Origin: Diphasiastrum complanatum
Lineage: Eukaryota; Streptophyta; Lycopodiopsida; Lycopodiales; Lycopodiaceae
Length of the DNA: 64,000 bases
Assembly: GCA_029204225.1 (NCBI GenBank)
Contig: CM055110.1
Location: 36,640,035 to 36,704,034, forward strand
Reading direction: 5' to 3'
Of the stretch, positions 10,668 to 21,190 are shown piece after piece. The notes under the pieces are model-generated. The model searched no databases, was not told where the DNA came from, and saw nothing but the letters and a program-made list of their open reading frames with translations. The first letter of the stretch is position 1, and the number at the start of each line of letters is the position of its first letter. The position numbers were made by a program, and so were the translations under genes.

Positions 10668-11930
10668 GATTCTGATAACCTAGTTGCTAAAGGCAACAGA
10701 GAAGGAAATTTGTATCACTTGAACATTTGAACTCAAATCGAACAAGCGAATGAAACTCAAGAATCGACAGATATTCTGTGGCACAAGAGGCTATGTCACA
10801 TGAACATGGAAGCCTTGTACCAAGCCAACAAAAGTCAGAGAATTGAAGGAGTCAAAATCAAAAGTAGAAATATTCGAACTACTTGCGAATCTTGTCTTAA
10901 AGGCAAGATGACTAGAACACATTTCAATAAGGATGTTTATAAAGCAACTAAGGTACTTGAAATTGTGCATTCAGATATTTGTGGACCATTTGGAGTATTG
11001 TCATTGGGTGATGCAAAATACTTCATAACATTTATTGATGACTTCAGCAAGTTCGTTGTGGTATACTTTATACGTACAAAATCTGAAGCTTTCGAGAAAT
11101 TTGTTGAGTATAGGAATTGGACTGAGAAGTAGACAGGCAATAGGTTGAAGCATATTCACACAGATCGTGGAGGTGAGTACATTTTCAATGAATTCAAAGC
11201 TTGTTGTACTGATCAAGGTATTATGCATACGAAGACTGCATCGTACACACCTCAGCACAATGGAATAGCTGAATGAAGGAATTGTACACTGATGGAAGCT
11301 GCTAGGTGTATGATGGTTCATGCGAAAGCACCAAAACAGTTGTGGGCAGAAGCAGTGGCTACATCAAATTATCTTCAGAATCGTATTCAGAAATCTTGAA
11401 TATCGGATAAAACTCCTCATGAGATATGGTGGAAGTCGAAGCCAAATCTTGCACATGTTTGGGCATTCGGATGTGCAGTGTATATGCACATACTAGACAA
11501 GCTGAGAAAGAAACTTGATGAAAAGATAGAACAAGGTTTTCTAGTAGGATTTGAGTTACATTCATTATATTATCGTGTTTATGTACCCAAAACTGACAGA
11601 ATAAAAATTGTTTGAGATGTTAAATTTGATGAGTCGAAATACATAGCAGACAGTGATCTAGTCGACTATGAAATTCTCAAAAACTATTATGAGCTACCAA
11701 CGATGACAGAAGTAAAACAAGCAAAAGTTGAAAGAGAATTACCAGATTCAGAGGGAGGTCAAGATCGAGTACTTGACAGACTTGAATGACCAGCTCAAAT
11801 TCCAGCAAACAAAGTCGAATCAGAATCAAACTTGAAACCTATAAAATCGAACAAGAAACCACTTGTGAGAAGATCTAACAAACAGGAAAATCACCAGAAA
11901 GTGTTTGACAAGAAGGCAAAGGCATGAGAT
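10668..11930 (+). pseudogene. Copia relic C: pre-integrase and integrase
   Basis: Plus-strand text continues the frame interrupted by B. It has GAG-pre-integrase (DILWHKRLCHMN, CESCLKGKM), the integrase core (VHSDICGPFG, FIDDFSKF, HTDRGGEY, YTPQHNGIAE) and the following conserved block (FGCAVYMH, GFLVGF). In-frame stops occur at about 11130, 11274, 11398, 11614 and 11788. Four are TGA where a CGA codon is expected and one is TAG where CAG fits, so all can be C-to-T changes. Recognition fades after VRRSNKQEN near 11,900, and no RT follows. Confidence 0.88.
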
Positions 11931-12753
11931 GTCACCTGAAGGAGTAATTAGTGAAGGAGTAGTTAGAGACGTCAAATCCACCTAGGATTATGTTTTTAAA
12001 TTCAAAGTTGAATAGTGCTCGAATAGAACAAGGGAAGCATATTCAGAGATATATAACCAGATTTAAGACAATAAAAAATATATAAGCTTTTAATGGAAAA
12101 TGCATTCTTGTTATGGGACTAAGATAATTGCACTAAGTGGTTAACCTCCATTGGTCAAAACCCTAAACTCGCATGGACGAATGAAAAACGTGGTCGCTCG
12201 TGACTGAGATATTCACGACCTTTTCTGCTCGCTTTCACTCTGCCTAGAAAGAACTCGTCTTTAAATTTTACTGAACTTTCCAAAATGTCGATTGTTCAGT
12301 TTTCACCTCAAAGAACCATGTGGCTCAATGAAAGGCAGGAATCCGTTTTTCTCCGCACCAGATACATTCTGGTCTATCTTGCCTGCTCCGTCCCCCGGCC
12401 ATTTCGGATGTCAGCACGAATCAGCTACGCACAGGACCATTCCCACAAGGTTGCAGGATTTAACTCGGTTCATTGTGCAATCTCTATTATGAACTGTAGC
12501 CCGAAACAGAAATTGGAGGCTTGCTCCAATTACAAACAGTCACTTTTATTTTGAACCTGTTAAATGCACCTCTTAAAATTTGTTGCGATTTGCATTAAGA
12601 CAAGGTACAAGTCTGCGAGATCAGAGATGCTAACTTCTAGTTGCCTTCGAAAAAAGACTGGCAAAGCTCCCGCTAAGAGCCACGAGGCTGGAATCGCAGT
12701 GCGATACTAAGAATATTAAATTCCATCGATAGCATGAAATGATCCTTTATTAC
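11931..12753. other. Non-TE-looking sequence, no gene recognised
   Basis: Base composition rises towards balance. An 89-codon plus-strand frame (12285-12554) has no family resemblance. Nothing here can be called with support. It may be part of a host locus together with the candidate micro-exon to the right. Confidence 0.4.
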
Positions 12754-12797
12754 CTGTTGAAACTGAACTGTTGTCCCATATCTGAACACAGCTATCA
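12754..12797 (-). other. Candidate 44-nt internal exon
   Basis: On the minus strand a pyrimidine-rich run ends TGATTCCAG, then 44 nt, then GTAATA, which is a good acceptor and donor pair. Two frames are open. One gives DSCVQIWDNSSVST, like the end of a WD40 blade. The other gives IAVFRYGTTVQFQQ, like the DUF155/RMND1 motif. Neighbouring exons were not found, so host gene identity is unknown. Confidence 0.25.
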
Positions 12798-13979
12798 CTG
12801 GAATCAGACACACGAAGAGATTAAAAGAAAGATTCAAAAGATTTAAAAACATACAATGAAACAACTGGAGCACCGACGCCAAAGCTTGCAAATCGACTAC
12901 ACAATATACGATTCATACTAAAATTAAAAGCAAAATTTGACGCTCTTACTAGCAAGTTATAAAAATCCTCTCAACATCTACACTGACATAGCTTCTCACA
13001 CGTGAAATAGAAAGGTTTAAACGAAAAGGTAGGCTACCGACGGCCGTGGGCACAGCGTGGCACGTTAATCATCCTCTCACCCACAATTGTGCGACCAGCT
13101 AGGCGGCGCTAGCGTAATGCTGCTGTCTCGCAGCTCGCTTTCTCTTTCAATTAGTGTGTTCAAGTACAACGGCGTCTGCATGCATGCAGGAGAGCGTGCA
13201 GTATGAACCGTGCGATCGAAGGTCGTGCAGATAATGCTAATGATAGAGCCTTAAGGTGGTCCTGGCCTTCGTAACTATACAATTAGCTCCGTATGTGTTG
13301 GCCAACCCATCTTATTCACATAATGGCCCATTGCTTTCAGTTTTTAGATCCACGTGGTGATGGATTTGTTTGGACACGTAGTAACTATAATTGACCCTCC
13401 GACCCTGTTCTGTCTGGGAAGGATCTTGGCCCTACCGCCCTTGACTGAGGGTTCTTCCCACAGCGGAACGGCCGAGGAGGTGGACCTTCCTCGACGTGAA
13501 CTTTTTTTTACTTTTTTCTTTAAACCTTTTTTTTGCCATAAATTTCTTTCTACATGCACCTTCTGCTTCCCGAAAGGTGCATGTAACCGATTTATTTAAA
13601 AAAAGGGGAGTTGCATTGATTCTAGTGCCCAATATTTCCTAAAAAAGAAAGACTACATAATCAACAGTTATAGTATTGCTAATGAATTAGTTATGCATCC
13701 AATTATTGGATTTGGAACAATTGATGACGAGTATTGAATGGGTGATGGCCACATTGTAGTGACATTTTTTCGTACTTGTCGTATGTCAGTATAGCATGAT
13801 TATTCAAAACTTCAAGCTCTAGAAATCAATATTTTGATATTTGGACCCAAATCTACCATGACCCACCCAAGATATAAAATAAGCTCTGAGATTGTCATTT
13901 GTTATAGGGCCACCTAATATCCCATTTAAAAGTTCTTTGGATGGAAAGAATTCCACGTATTCATGTAGAGAGTTTGTTG

Positions 13980-13980
<1 letters not shown>
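12798..13980. other. No recognisable gene
   Basis: Mixed-composition DNA without the C-to-T decayed polyprotein text seen elsewhere. Several short frames exist on both strands (for example 13344-13632), none recognised. Confidence 0.4.

Positions 13981-13981
<1 letters not shown>

Positions 13982-14028
<47 letters not shown>
13982..14028. repeat. (CT)n microsatellite
   Basis: 47 bp of uninterrupted CT dinucleotides. Confidence 0.97.
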
Positions 14029-14031
<3 letters not shown>

Positions 14032-14058
14032 CCTTCGGTTACCACATTTCCCTTTTCT

Positions 14059-14250
14059 AACACGATGACATTTGTTTTGGGGCTTTGACCTAAAAACAAA
14101 TAACCTTTTTTGGTATTTTTAAATGGTCCCAGTTTTAGGCCAAAATCATGGTTTTTTTTAAGAATTATCTAACTTGAGCCATGATCACATAATTGGCCTT
14201 GGGCCTTGGGCCAAAGTTAGCCATCACTGATGGATCATGGGGACCTAGTA
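14059..14250. repeat. Fragment of the U-family left border
   Basis: ACGATGACATTTGTTTTGG followed by a CTTTGACCTAAAAA-like stretch and AGGCCAAAATCATGG. The same string starts the two longer U copies at 15207 and 50464, and the AGGCCAAAATCATGG part is shared with the 50-kb copy. So this is a third, partial copy. Confidence 0.6.
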
Positions 14251-14641
14251 GGAGGGCACACATACTAGGGTCCCTTGATGTTTGTAAAGAAACCAAAAAG
14301 TTATTAACCAAGAAACATAAGTTATGGAATATGTTTCATGACATTTCACTAACTTGTCAGGCTCTTGGCCTTTCCTTTGCCTCCCCTCTTTCCATTGGTT
14401 TGTAAGGACATTCTCTAGAGCTTTGCCATCCTTTGCTTCCCATGCTGGTAGCATTTTAAGTTCCGATTTCCACATGTGGAAATCGTCTCATTTGAACTTG
14501 TTGATCAAGCGGATCTCTGAGGTTGAGCCTTCCATGATGATCAATGAACATAGATTACAAATCAAATATAAAAATTAGCTCTGAAATATGAACTTATAAG
14601 GTTGTTTATCTCAAGATTCTTATTGCATCCAAAAATCGTGT

Positions 14642-15105
14642 GCTCTAATACCACTATGATTGGACACAAGATGGATGTTCACAGGCCGCAGCGGAATAGA
14701 GGCCATCGTTCCACCAAAGAAAGATCTTGGATTACTTGAGAGACTAAGATATAAAGCAATTCTGATTTGTTTAGATGTCAGAGTAGGTGTCACATGTGAA
14801 GAATTTCACATCATTAAGATCCAAAATGTCTCCCTTGATCTTTGGTTAGAAAGAAAGTCAACAAAATTGCCAATGTAGAAACATTAGCATCTATTCAATG
14901 AAAGAGATGCAAAATCAATAAGAACTTGATCAAACATCAAATATATGATAAAATGAAGTTTTTGTCCATACAATAACAGTACCCTATTGTATTTCCCACA
15001 TGTGGATCCAAAAATAGTAAAATATGAGCATTCTACACACAAGATTGCATGATATCATCAACTTGATAGTGCACCAATGGATAAATGAACTCATATATAA
15101 GCATG

Positions 15106-15147
<42 letters not shown>

Positions 15148-15192
15148 CTCTTTCTCCACAAATTTACATCATTTACAGCAGGTCCATGCCTC
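14642..15192 (-). mobile_element. Diverged LTR fragment of the B/F family with PBS-like site
   Basis: The plus-strand stretch from 14795 (TGTGAAGAATTTCACATC) to about 15192 follows the B LTR step by step (GATCTTTGGTTAGAAAG, GTGCACCAATGGATAAA, ATATAAGCATGAAATGAGA) with many substitutions. A decayed Met PBS (TGGTATTAGAGC in the minus strand, 14642-14653) lies to the left, separated by 140 bp of other sequence. The distal third of the LTR is missing. Inside it the short purine tract of the B LTR has grown into a (GA)n microsatellite. Confidence 0.7.
15109..15143. repeat. (GA)n microsatellite inside the LTR fragment
   Basis: About 35 bp of GA dinucleotides. The intact LTRs of B and F have only GAGATAGAGAAGAGA-type text at the same place, so the repeat expanded after insertion. 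Confidence 0.9.
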
Positions 15193-15422
15193 ATTAATGA
15201 ATCTAACACGATGACATTTGTTTTGGAACTTTGACCTGAAAGAGTAATCTTTTTTGGAAAATGCATATTTTAAATAAAGAACTACAAGTTTTTTGTTGCA
15301 AACTTCATAAAACCATCATAATTACAAATGAAATAATAATTCAAGAGAACAAATGATTTTTGAAACTCGAAATCCCATTGAAATACAAAACAACTTAAAT
15401 TATATTTGCACATTCTTTTTTT

Positions 15423-16172
15423 TTAAAGTAGATTTTCTAAGGAATTTTCATTGATGCCTCTCAATTCAGAATTTGACATATTTTCAACACTCTCGTTTAC
15501 AGCTGATGAAGTGGAAGACCCATCTTCTTCATCAGAGTCAACTGGCATATCTTCCTCAGAATCCGCATCTAATCTTGACAAAAAACCTTGTAAATAAGCT
15601 TTTCTCTGTTGATGACGAGTGGAGGATGATTGTTTTTCCAGTAATCCAAGTCGTTCTTTCAATATAGATATAGTTGACTTTCATAGATGATTGGTCATTA
15701 TTAATTTAAAATTAAATGCCAAAACATCTACATCCTGTAGATTCAAATCGTTGACTCTTGGTTGATTTTTTGGCAATCTCTTTCTCTTGCCCTTTGGATC
15801 TACTTGCAACATTTTGAGTTCGTACCTTCCCAAAAAAGCATTCGTTGAAATGGTGCGCAACCAATGGACATGTAGTACTGCAAGAAATCATTATCTAGAG
15901 GAAGATTTGAAGGTTCAACACAGTGTAGTTGATGTTCCTAATTTATGAGGCCAATGAAATTCTTCAGTTGTTGATGTATATTCGAGATTGAGCAAACTGA
16001 TTTTTTGTTCCTTGATAAAGTCCATCCACCAATGCTGATCAAACTTATCAAAAAAATGATAAGCTGCTTGAATACTTGATTCCAAAAAATTTAATGAGGC
16101 AAATGGATCAATCTCACGATGTTCTCTTTGCACCTTTTGTTCTTCTCGCAAGGACTTCAAGAGAGACAACAC
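15423..16172 (-). pseudogene. U minus-strand protein, C-terminal pieces
   Basis: Several frames, minus strand. One (16172-15915) contains FHWPHKLGTST. The next readable text is basic (DPKGKRKRLPKNQPRVNDL). The last (15662-15423) has a helical basic part (KERLGLLEKQSSSTRHQQRK) followed by an acidic Ser-rich tail (SEEDMPVDSDEEDGSSTSS) and ends LRGINENSLENLL. The tail is recognisable in the second U copy near 50,780-50,830 (VKNMSSSKLRDITKNFLKN). Function unknown. An acidic, phospho-acceptor-rich tail suggests a nuclear protein. Confidence 0.5.
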
Positions 16173-16768
16173 ACCAAGCTTGATTCAAGAGGTAACCATG
16201 AAACTAAATTTGAAAATAGTTTGCCCGATAATGATATAATGCCTGATTTGTTACATTTGATTAAACTGGTGCTAAAAGCTATTATCCTTAATATTAGCTA
16301 CGCATCACTCTGTTTCGTTGAACGCCTTAACATAGTCACGAAAATCATATGTGTGTTTGATTAATGAGACGTTTGGCTTTGGCACATATGATTCCTCAAC
16401 AATGCTTTGAAGCACTGGTAAAAAAAATGCTTTCTTGCATCTCAACCTCTTAGAAAAGCAACTAAACATTTGATTGATTTGATCGTGGGTCTATCCTACC
16501 AACAAAAGTCCTATTTTTACTTTTTTGAAATTTTTTTTTCCCACTAGCATGGACAAGTATGCCAAAACAGTTTGGTTTTTATTTTTGCAACTTAAATTTT
16601 TTCAAAACAAAAAGTATTAAAATGAATGACAAATTTGATTAATATTTACCTTTCTCATCATTAGTCTTTGCAAGTTATTTTGCATACTTTAACAACTCGC
16701 AAATGGAGCATACTGTCATTCGTGATTTTTTGGGAATCTTTACCAGTCCAAAATCTCTTTTTCAAATT

Positions 16769-17129
16769 CTAAGAAAATATGAGTAACTCAAATAGAGAGC
16801 ATTTTTTGTTTTGGCAAACTCTTTGTACATCAAAAATATTTCTAATTTTGTAAAAATTATCCGGCAAGTGAAAATATAAGGAATTAGGCAATTTCTCTCC
16901 ATGCACATCTATGAAATGCTTTAGCCAAGCAATTGCATTTAAAGCATTTGGAGAAACAGTTTGACACTGTAAGGATCCCCGTAATGTTGGGTCTTTCTGA
17001 AGTCGTGCATGCATTCGTTGAAGCCATGAGCTTCTAATTGCGTGAACTACTTTGTAAGCTTTACGACAAACCTCCAAAGCATTTAAAAAATTCGAAAATG
17101 AGTGAGATTCGTTAAATCAGGTGAGAATC
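16769..17129 (-). pseudogene. U minus-strand protein, central piece (transposase-like?)
   Basis: Minus-strand text reads NFLNALEVCRKAYKVVHAIR, then RGSLQCQTVSPNALNAIAWL, HGEKLPNSLYFHLPD, and past the stop RFPKNHE with a nearby pair of Cys. This order (VCxKAFxxLHGI helix, RGxxxN turn, conserved WL-F---GE-xP block, then a P-K-x-x-x-F-C-x-x-C patch) resembles the N-terminal half of large uncharacterised eukaryotic DDE-type transposase-like proteins. That is from memory of the pattern and not from a search. The catalytic part is not visible. Confidence 0.35.
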
Positions 17130-17759
17130 TCAAGTCTCTCTTGTATTTTCCTTTTTGTTTGGCATCTGATCTGTGACACTAGTAGGTGCTTGAACTGGTT
17201 GAGAAGGTGTTAGAATTTCATGACTCGGAATTCTGGCTCCAACCTTAAGATGTTTTGGACCCTTAGAAGGCTCTAAATTTTCATCGAATATAGCCCTTTT
17301 AGATTTAACACGATGAACATCACTTTGAAAAGGTCTCTTACGAATATGAGAAAAGCTTGAACATCGTGGATCAACAGACTTACGCGGATCTGTTGATTTA
17401 CTAGAATCAGTAGCTGAGTGAATTGAAGCTTTTGACTCATCAATCAATGATTCAACTTGTTCAAAAGAACAATGTTCTAATTGTGCAGAGCCTGTATTTG
17501 AAGAGGAGGACGAGGTTGAAAGATTTGACACAAGTTGAGTTACAGATGTCATTTTTTGAAAAGTACTTGCATGAGGAATTTCATAAGATAAACGGGTAAA
17601 TGATGATGATGCCACATCATTTATGAAAATATGTTGAGAATCAAGAGTGGCTTTATATAAAAAGCTTTCATTGGGAATATTAGATGAAGATGATGCACTT
17701 GTTGCAACGTATTGAGTTACAACTACTGGAATAGAAGAGGTAGAACTACTTGACATCAT
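17130..17759 (-). CDS. U minus-strand Ser-rich N-terminal protein
   Basis: A 209-codon frame begins MMSSSSTSSIPVVVTQYV at 17759. It is Ser/Thr-rich and without a predicted fold, and has a basic patch (RKRPFQSDVHRVKSKR) that could be a nuclear localisation signal. It ends NKKENTRET, and the next piece starts about 20 codons later in another frame. It is plausibly the disordered N-terminus of the same protein as the two pieces downstream. Palindromes of the family lie 30-115 bp upstream of the ATG. Confidence 0.4.
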   Translation of the reverse strand: MMSSSSTSSIPVVVTQYVATSASSSSNIPNESFLYKATLDSQHIFINDVASSSFTRLSYEIPHASTFQKMTSVTQLVSNLSTSSSSSNTGSAQLEHCSFEQVESLIDESKASIHSATDSSKSTDPRKSVDPRCSSFSHIRKRPFQSDVHRVKSKRAIFDENLEPSKGPKHLKVGARIPSHEILTPSQPVQAPTSVTDQMPNKKENTRET

Positions 17760-17787
17760 AACCCTAAAATTTTTTTTAACTATGTAC

Positions 17788-17873
17788 TTATGCTAAGCAT
17801 AGACTCGTTAAATAGTTAACACATAAAACTAAAAGTGCTCCACAAACTTAACTACAACCTATGCTGGTCATAG
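17788..17873. repeat. Two degenerate copies of the U 15-bp palindrome
   Basis: TTATGCTAAGCATAG (17788-17802) and CTATGCTGGTCATAG (17859-17873), just upstream of the minus-strand ATG. A regulatory or protein-binding role is inferred only from position and recurrence. Confidence 0.65.
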
Positions 17874-18012
17874 AACAAATAAAAAGCTATGCGAACCTCA
17901 ATAGACGTAAACAAGAAAAACAACTAAATGCAAATGAGCAACAAGTCTAGAAAGTAACTGGTTAATTGAAATTTCCAGAGGCTACCATGCCTTCAATACT
18001 GTTTGGCAGCAT

Positions 18013-18065
18013 CCTTAGGGTTAGGGTTGACCCAAGAGTAGGTCTAGGGTTAGGTTTAGGTTTGG
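18013..18065. repeat. Short telomere-like stretch (TTTAGGG-type)
   Basis: GGGTTAGGGTT and GGGTTAGGTTTAGGTTTGG lie within about 50 bp, the G-rich-strand version of the 3145-3520 block. Too short and degenerate to interpret. Confidence 0.5.
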
Positions 18066-18128
18066 ACGGTCCCGACTTAGGCTCGAGGTCGGCGTGAGGT
18101 GACGTGAGTCATGGCAACTCGGTCCCGA

Positions 18129-18426
18129 TGTTAGAATCATTATTCATGGGCAATGTCACTTTGTTATTTATAGACATACTTGAAATGTATTAATAAATGT
18201 GGTAAAGGCCCAATGTGCCTTAAGTCAAGGTTAATATAGTTTGGGTCCCATCCCAATGTGAAATGGGTTGAGGTCTTTTATGAAGAGGTGTAACCTCTAC
18301 CTCTCTCTCGCATGGTGTATTCCTCTCAGATTGTAGTGTGCAAATTTAATGGAATAGAGCAATGGTGTTCACTCTCTCCTCTTGTCTTACGTGAATGCAT
18401 ATGTGCATGCTCTGATTTCACACACA
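18129..18426 (+). repeat. 5' LTR of D
   Basis: 298 bp, matching 31202-31499 end to end. Confidence 0.9.
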
Positions 18427-18439
18427 TGGTATCAGAGCC
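18427..18439 (+). other. Primer-binding site of D
   Basis: TGGTATCAGAGCC directly after the LTR. Just downstream, TAACACTTGAATAATCCTGG plus TGGCA is repeated once in tandem (about 18451-18511). Confidence 0.93.
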
Positions 18440-18785
18440 ATCTATGGCTAACACTTGAATAATCCTGGTGGCAGAGCCATGGGTAACACTTGAATAATCC
18501 TGGTGGCATGCAGTTTGATTCCTAGGAGATTTTGATAGCATTTTGTTTGCTAAGAAAATTTTCAAAAAATAAAAAGGTTTCAGTTTTGTTAATAAATAGA
18601 GATGCATTTTCTGAGTTATGTTTGATTCTGTTTGTAGAATTTACATAATAGAATAATAAAAAGGTGAGAGACACTTTGATGTGCTTCTTGTATTTCTGTT
18701 ATGAATACACAAATATATGTTAAGGAACATGAAATGAGAATGTCAGCATTGCTCCAGTGGGTAGACTGCCTGGTGGATTGAACGC

Positions 18786-19531
18786 TTAGGCCATCTCCCT
18801 CGCACACATCCATCTCCTATTTGCTTCTTGGTGGTGATGTGCATTTTCCACATCAAATGTTTCAGGTGTGATGCTTCCCATGCTGCTGCAATACCCAACT
18901 CGGCTTAGAGAAGAAACTCGTTTGGACTCCGGTGAAAAGTGATCTGGTGGCGCCTGCAATAATTTCTCATGCAAAACCGTCGGCCTCAATGACACCAAAG
19001 GTTTTGGTGTCACGTCTTTTCCATTTTCATCAAACACCTGAATAATCTCAGCCTCCAAATTCTGATCTGCGCCTGCTTTCACAGCTTTGCGACCTTGACC
19101 ACGACGTCCTGTCCTGCCACTCCTTGCACTTCGTCTGGAAGAGTAGGACACCTGAGAGCTCCCAGACTGGCGACGCAATCGGTAAGATGATGCTTGAGAG
19201 CCTGCCGCTGCTGCATCAGCTCTTGCCTTTGCCAGAGAGGCAGCGGCATTCCAGAAGATTCCAGAAAATGATGAGTGAAAGAAGGATGGCAGATGATACT
19301 TGATAGTCGATCCATGCAAGCGCTGAGGCCTCCCTCATTGTGCAAGCCCAGGTAGTGCACGATCTCACAGAAAAGAAGGAGCAATCTAAGGCAAGCGCTT
19401 AGATTTGCTAATGCTTCTAGCACAATTACAACCACTGAAAGGGGCGCCATTCCAGCTTTACCTGACAAGGACACCGTCCTCAAAATCATCAGTGCATTCC
19501 AGTTTTCCGAATTCTGCACCAACCTTCTTGG
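18786..19531 (-). pseudogene. Gene fragment inside D (possible DNAI4/IC138-like N-terminus)
   Basis: A GC-richer island in an AT-rich region, antisense to D. A 177-codon minus-strand frame (19319-18786) carries SYRLRRQSGSSQVSYSSRRS, a basic Gly/Arg stretch, and IIQVFDENGKDVTPKPL. The last resembles the VFDexGxDVTPxPL motif I associate with axonemal dynein intermediate chain DNAI4 (WDR78; Chlamydomonas IC138). Upstream, 19531-19462 fits a 70-nt exon (pyrimidine tract-CAG, then CAG/GTAAAG) encoding KKVGAEFGKLECTDDFEDG. Joining it to an acceptor before ADAAAAG keeps the frame. No WD40 repeats are present. The family call is from memory. Confidence 0.35.
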
Positions 19532-19820
19532 CTGAACAAAGCAAGATGGAGAATTCAGAAGAATGCGGAAGCTAATGAAGAGGGAAGAATGGCCGATGTG
19601 ATCCAGAGAGGATCAGAAGCTAGGCATTAGTGAAAGCGCAGGCAGCAGTTCAGGAAGAAGGAGTGGCCTGGCCGGTCTGCACGCCCTTTGTTGGTCGCGA
19701 TCCAGATGCTGTAGCGAGATGCTGTAGCGATCCAGCGAGGGAGATGGTGCCGCCAGCATGAAGCCGTTGGAAGTGAATGAGAGTGACGAGACCGAAACAT
19801 TCAGGTGCCCAAGGTGAATG

Positions 19821-20390
19821 GTAAATGGCTTTTTTGGTCCTCTGAAGTTTTTAAGGACATTTTAAAAAGAAAAAGTTGAGGATGGGTCCTTAAGGGCTGT
19901 CTTCCAAGCTTAGGGACAGACCCGTTGTGTTAAAATTTGAGAAAAAAATGCAAAACAGAGGCTTATTGTGCATACAGAATTCGTTTTTGTAGGAACAAAA
20001 ACTATACAAGATCGTTCTACAATGTTTAAGCTTTGTTTTGAACCAAAAATCTGACAAAAAAACTTAAGTTTTTAGTGCAGAAACCCCATTTTTCATTAGG
20101 GACAGCATAGACTTTACAAAAAAATGTCAATGTAAAACTTGTTAAAAGCTGATCAAAAGCTAGTAATTGATTGTCATGCTAAGTACAGAATATATATAGA
20201 TTGAAGTGAATGTTTTTCAAGGAATTAAGAGGTCAAATTGGTTTTCCGAACTACCCAAGCGATAAGCCTAGTTGAGGTGACGTCTCAAGCCCTCTCCCTC
20301 GGTTACATGCACTTATCATTAGTTAGCTAAGTAAAACACTTGCAGAAAATTCCTGACACTAAATTGTTTACGTCATTTAAGTTGACTATA
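19821..20390. other. D interior, no gene recognised
   Basis: 570 bp of AT-rich text between the gene fragment and the gag ATG of D. It may be original leader. Confidence 0.4.
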
Positions 20391-20456
20391 ATGGATCAAA
20401 GAATTTCATTTGATAGATTTTGACGGTAAGAACTTTCATACATGGCAAGTCAAGAT
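20391..20456 (+). pseudogene. gag start of D, split by E
   Basis: ATG at 20391 reads MDQRISFDRF. One extra T shifts the frame, after which DGKNFHTWQVK continues to the edge of E. The frame resumes at 30917 with RLLLTEKNLWDLVEG. This is the usual start of a copia gag (FDGxNFxxWxxKM--LL). The last five bases (AAGAT) are the target duplication of E. Confidence 0.85.
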
Positions 20457-21178
20457 TCTGAAGATTATATTATCTTCCTATCTCGAGTTTGGGGCCATGT
20501 CCATGGTGATTTTCACTAAATTTCATGTTGTACATAAAAGGTATGTGAATTGAGCACATGACCTTCTAGTATAGCTCGGATTTGAGTTAGATAGATTCAA
20601 TTTTGATGACATACAGAGGTTTAGATAGCATGCAATGTCATATTGTATGCATGCAAGTCACATGCAATCACTTCATGCAACATGCACAGGGATTTCTATG
20701 ATCTACACATGTCTAGGCAGTTTATGAGTTGACATGCAGTACATGCAACATACATGCATGCAGTTACACATGTGGATGACTGGTAGGTGTATTAGTTTAG
20801 TTAAGTGGACTTTCCATGCAACTCCAATGTAGGAATCCGAGTCTCTCTCATGTAGGAAAACTTGGCATGCCTTGCCATATTGTGAATATTGAGATGTTGG
20901 CGTTTTGGACTCATTATCTCTGTACCCGAGTTTTTCATGATTAATTTTCTCTCTCTACCTGAGAGCATGTTATTTTTCCCATACTGATCACTTAGAATTA
21001 TTTCTGACATTCAATTCTCATAGTGAGAAGTTAGATTTTTTCATCAGATGTATGCCATTGTGCTATTGTCATAGATTTTTCAAACATACTATTCTTTGAT
21101 CAATCTTGTGCAATCACAACATCTCAATAAGATCCTATAGGGTGTGTGGTGAAGTTCACACATGCTAAAAACTTCACA
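20457..21178 (+). repeat. 5' LTR of E
   Basis: 722 bp ending AAAACTTCACA, matching the split 3' LTR. It is unusually rich in ATGCATGCA-type text (about 20640-20765). Confidence 0.88.
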
Positions 21179-21190
21179 TGGTATCAGAGC
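21179..21190 (+). other. Primer-binding site of E
   Basis: TGGTATCAGAGC abuts the 5' LTR. Confidence 0.92.

Noticed and set aside
12285-12554. 89-codon plus-strand frame
   Set aside because: No family resemblance, no start context or neighbours. Composition alone explains it.
18129-18426. D LTRs as two unrelated solo LTRs
   Set aside because: Equal length (298 bp), adjoining PBS and polypurine tract, and near-identical 5-bp flanks show one element.
19079-19522. 147-codon minus-strand frame overlapping the gene fragment
   Set aside because: The overlapping frame with splice-supported exon and the VFDENGKDVTPKPL motif is more protein-like. This one reads through a probable intron.
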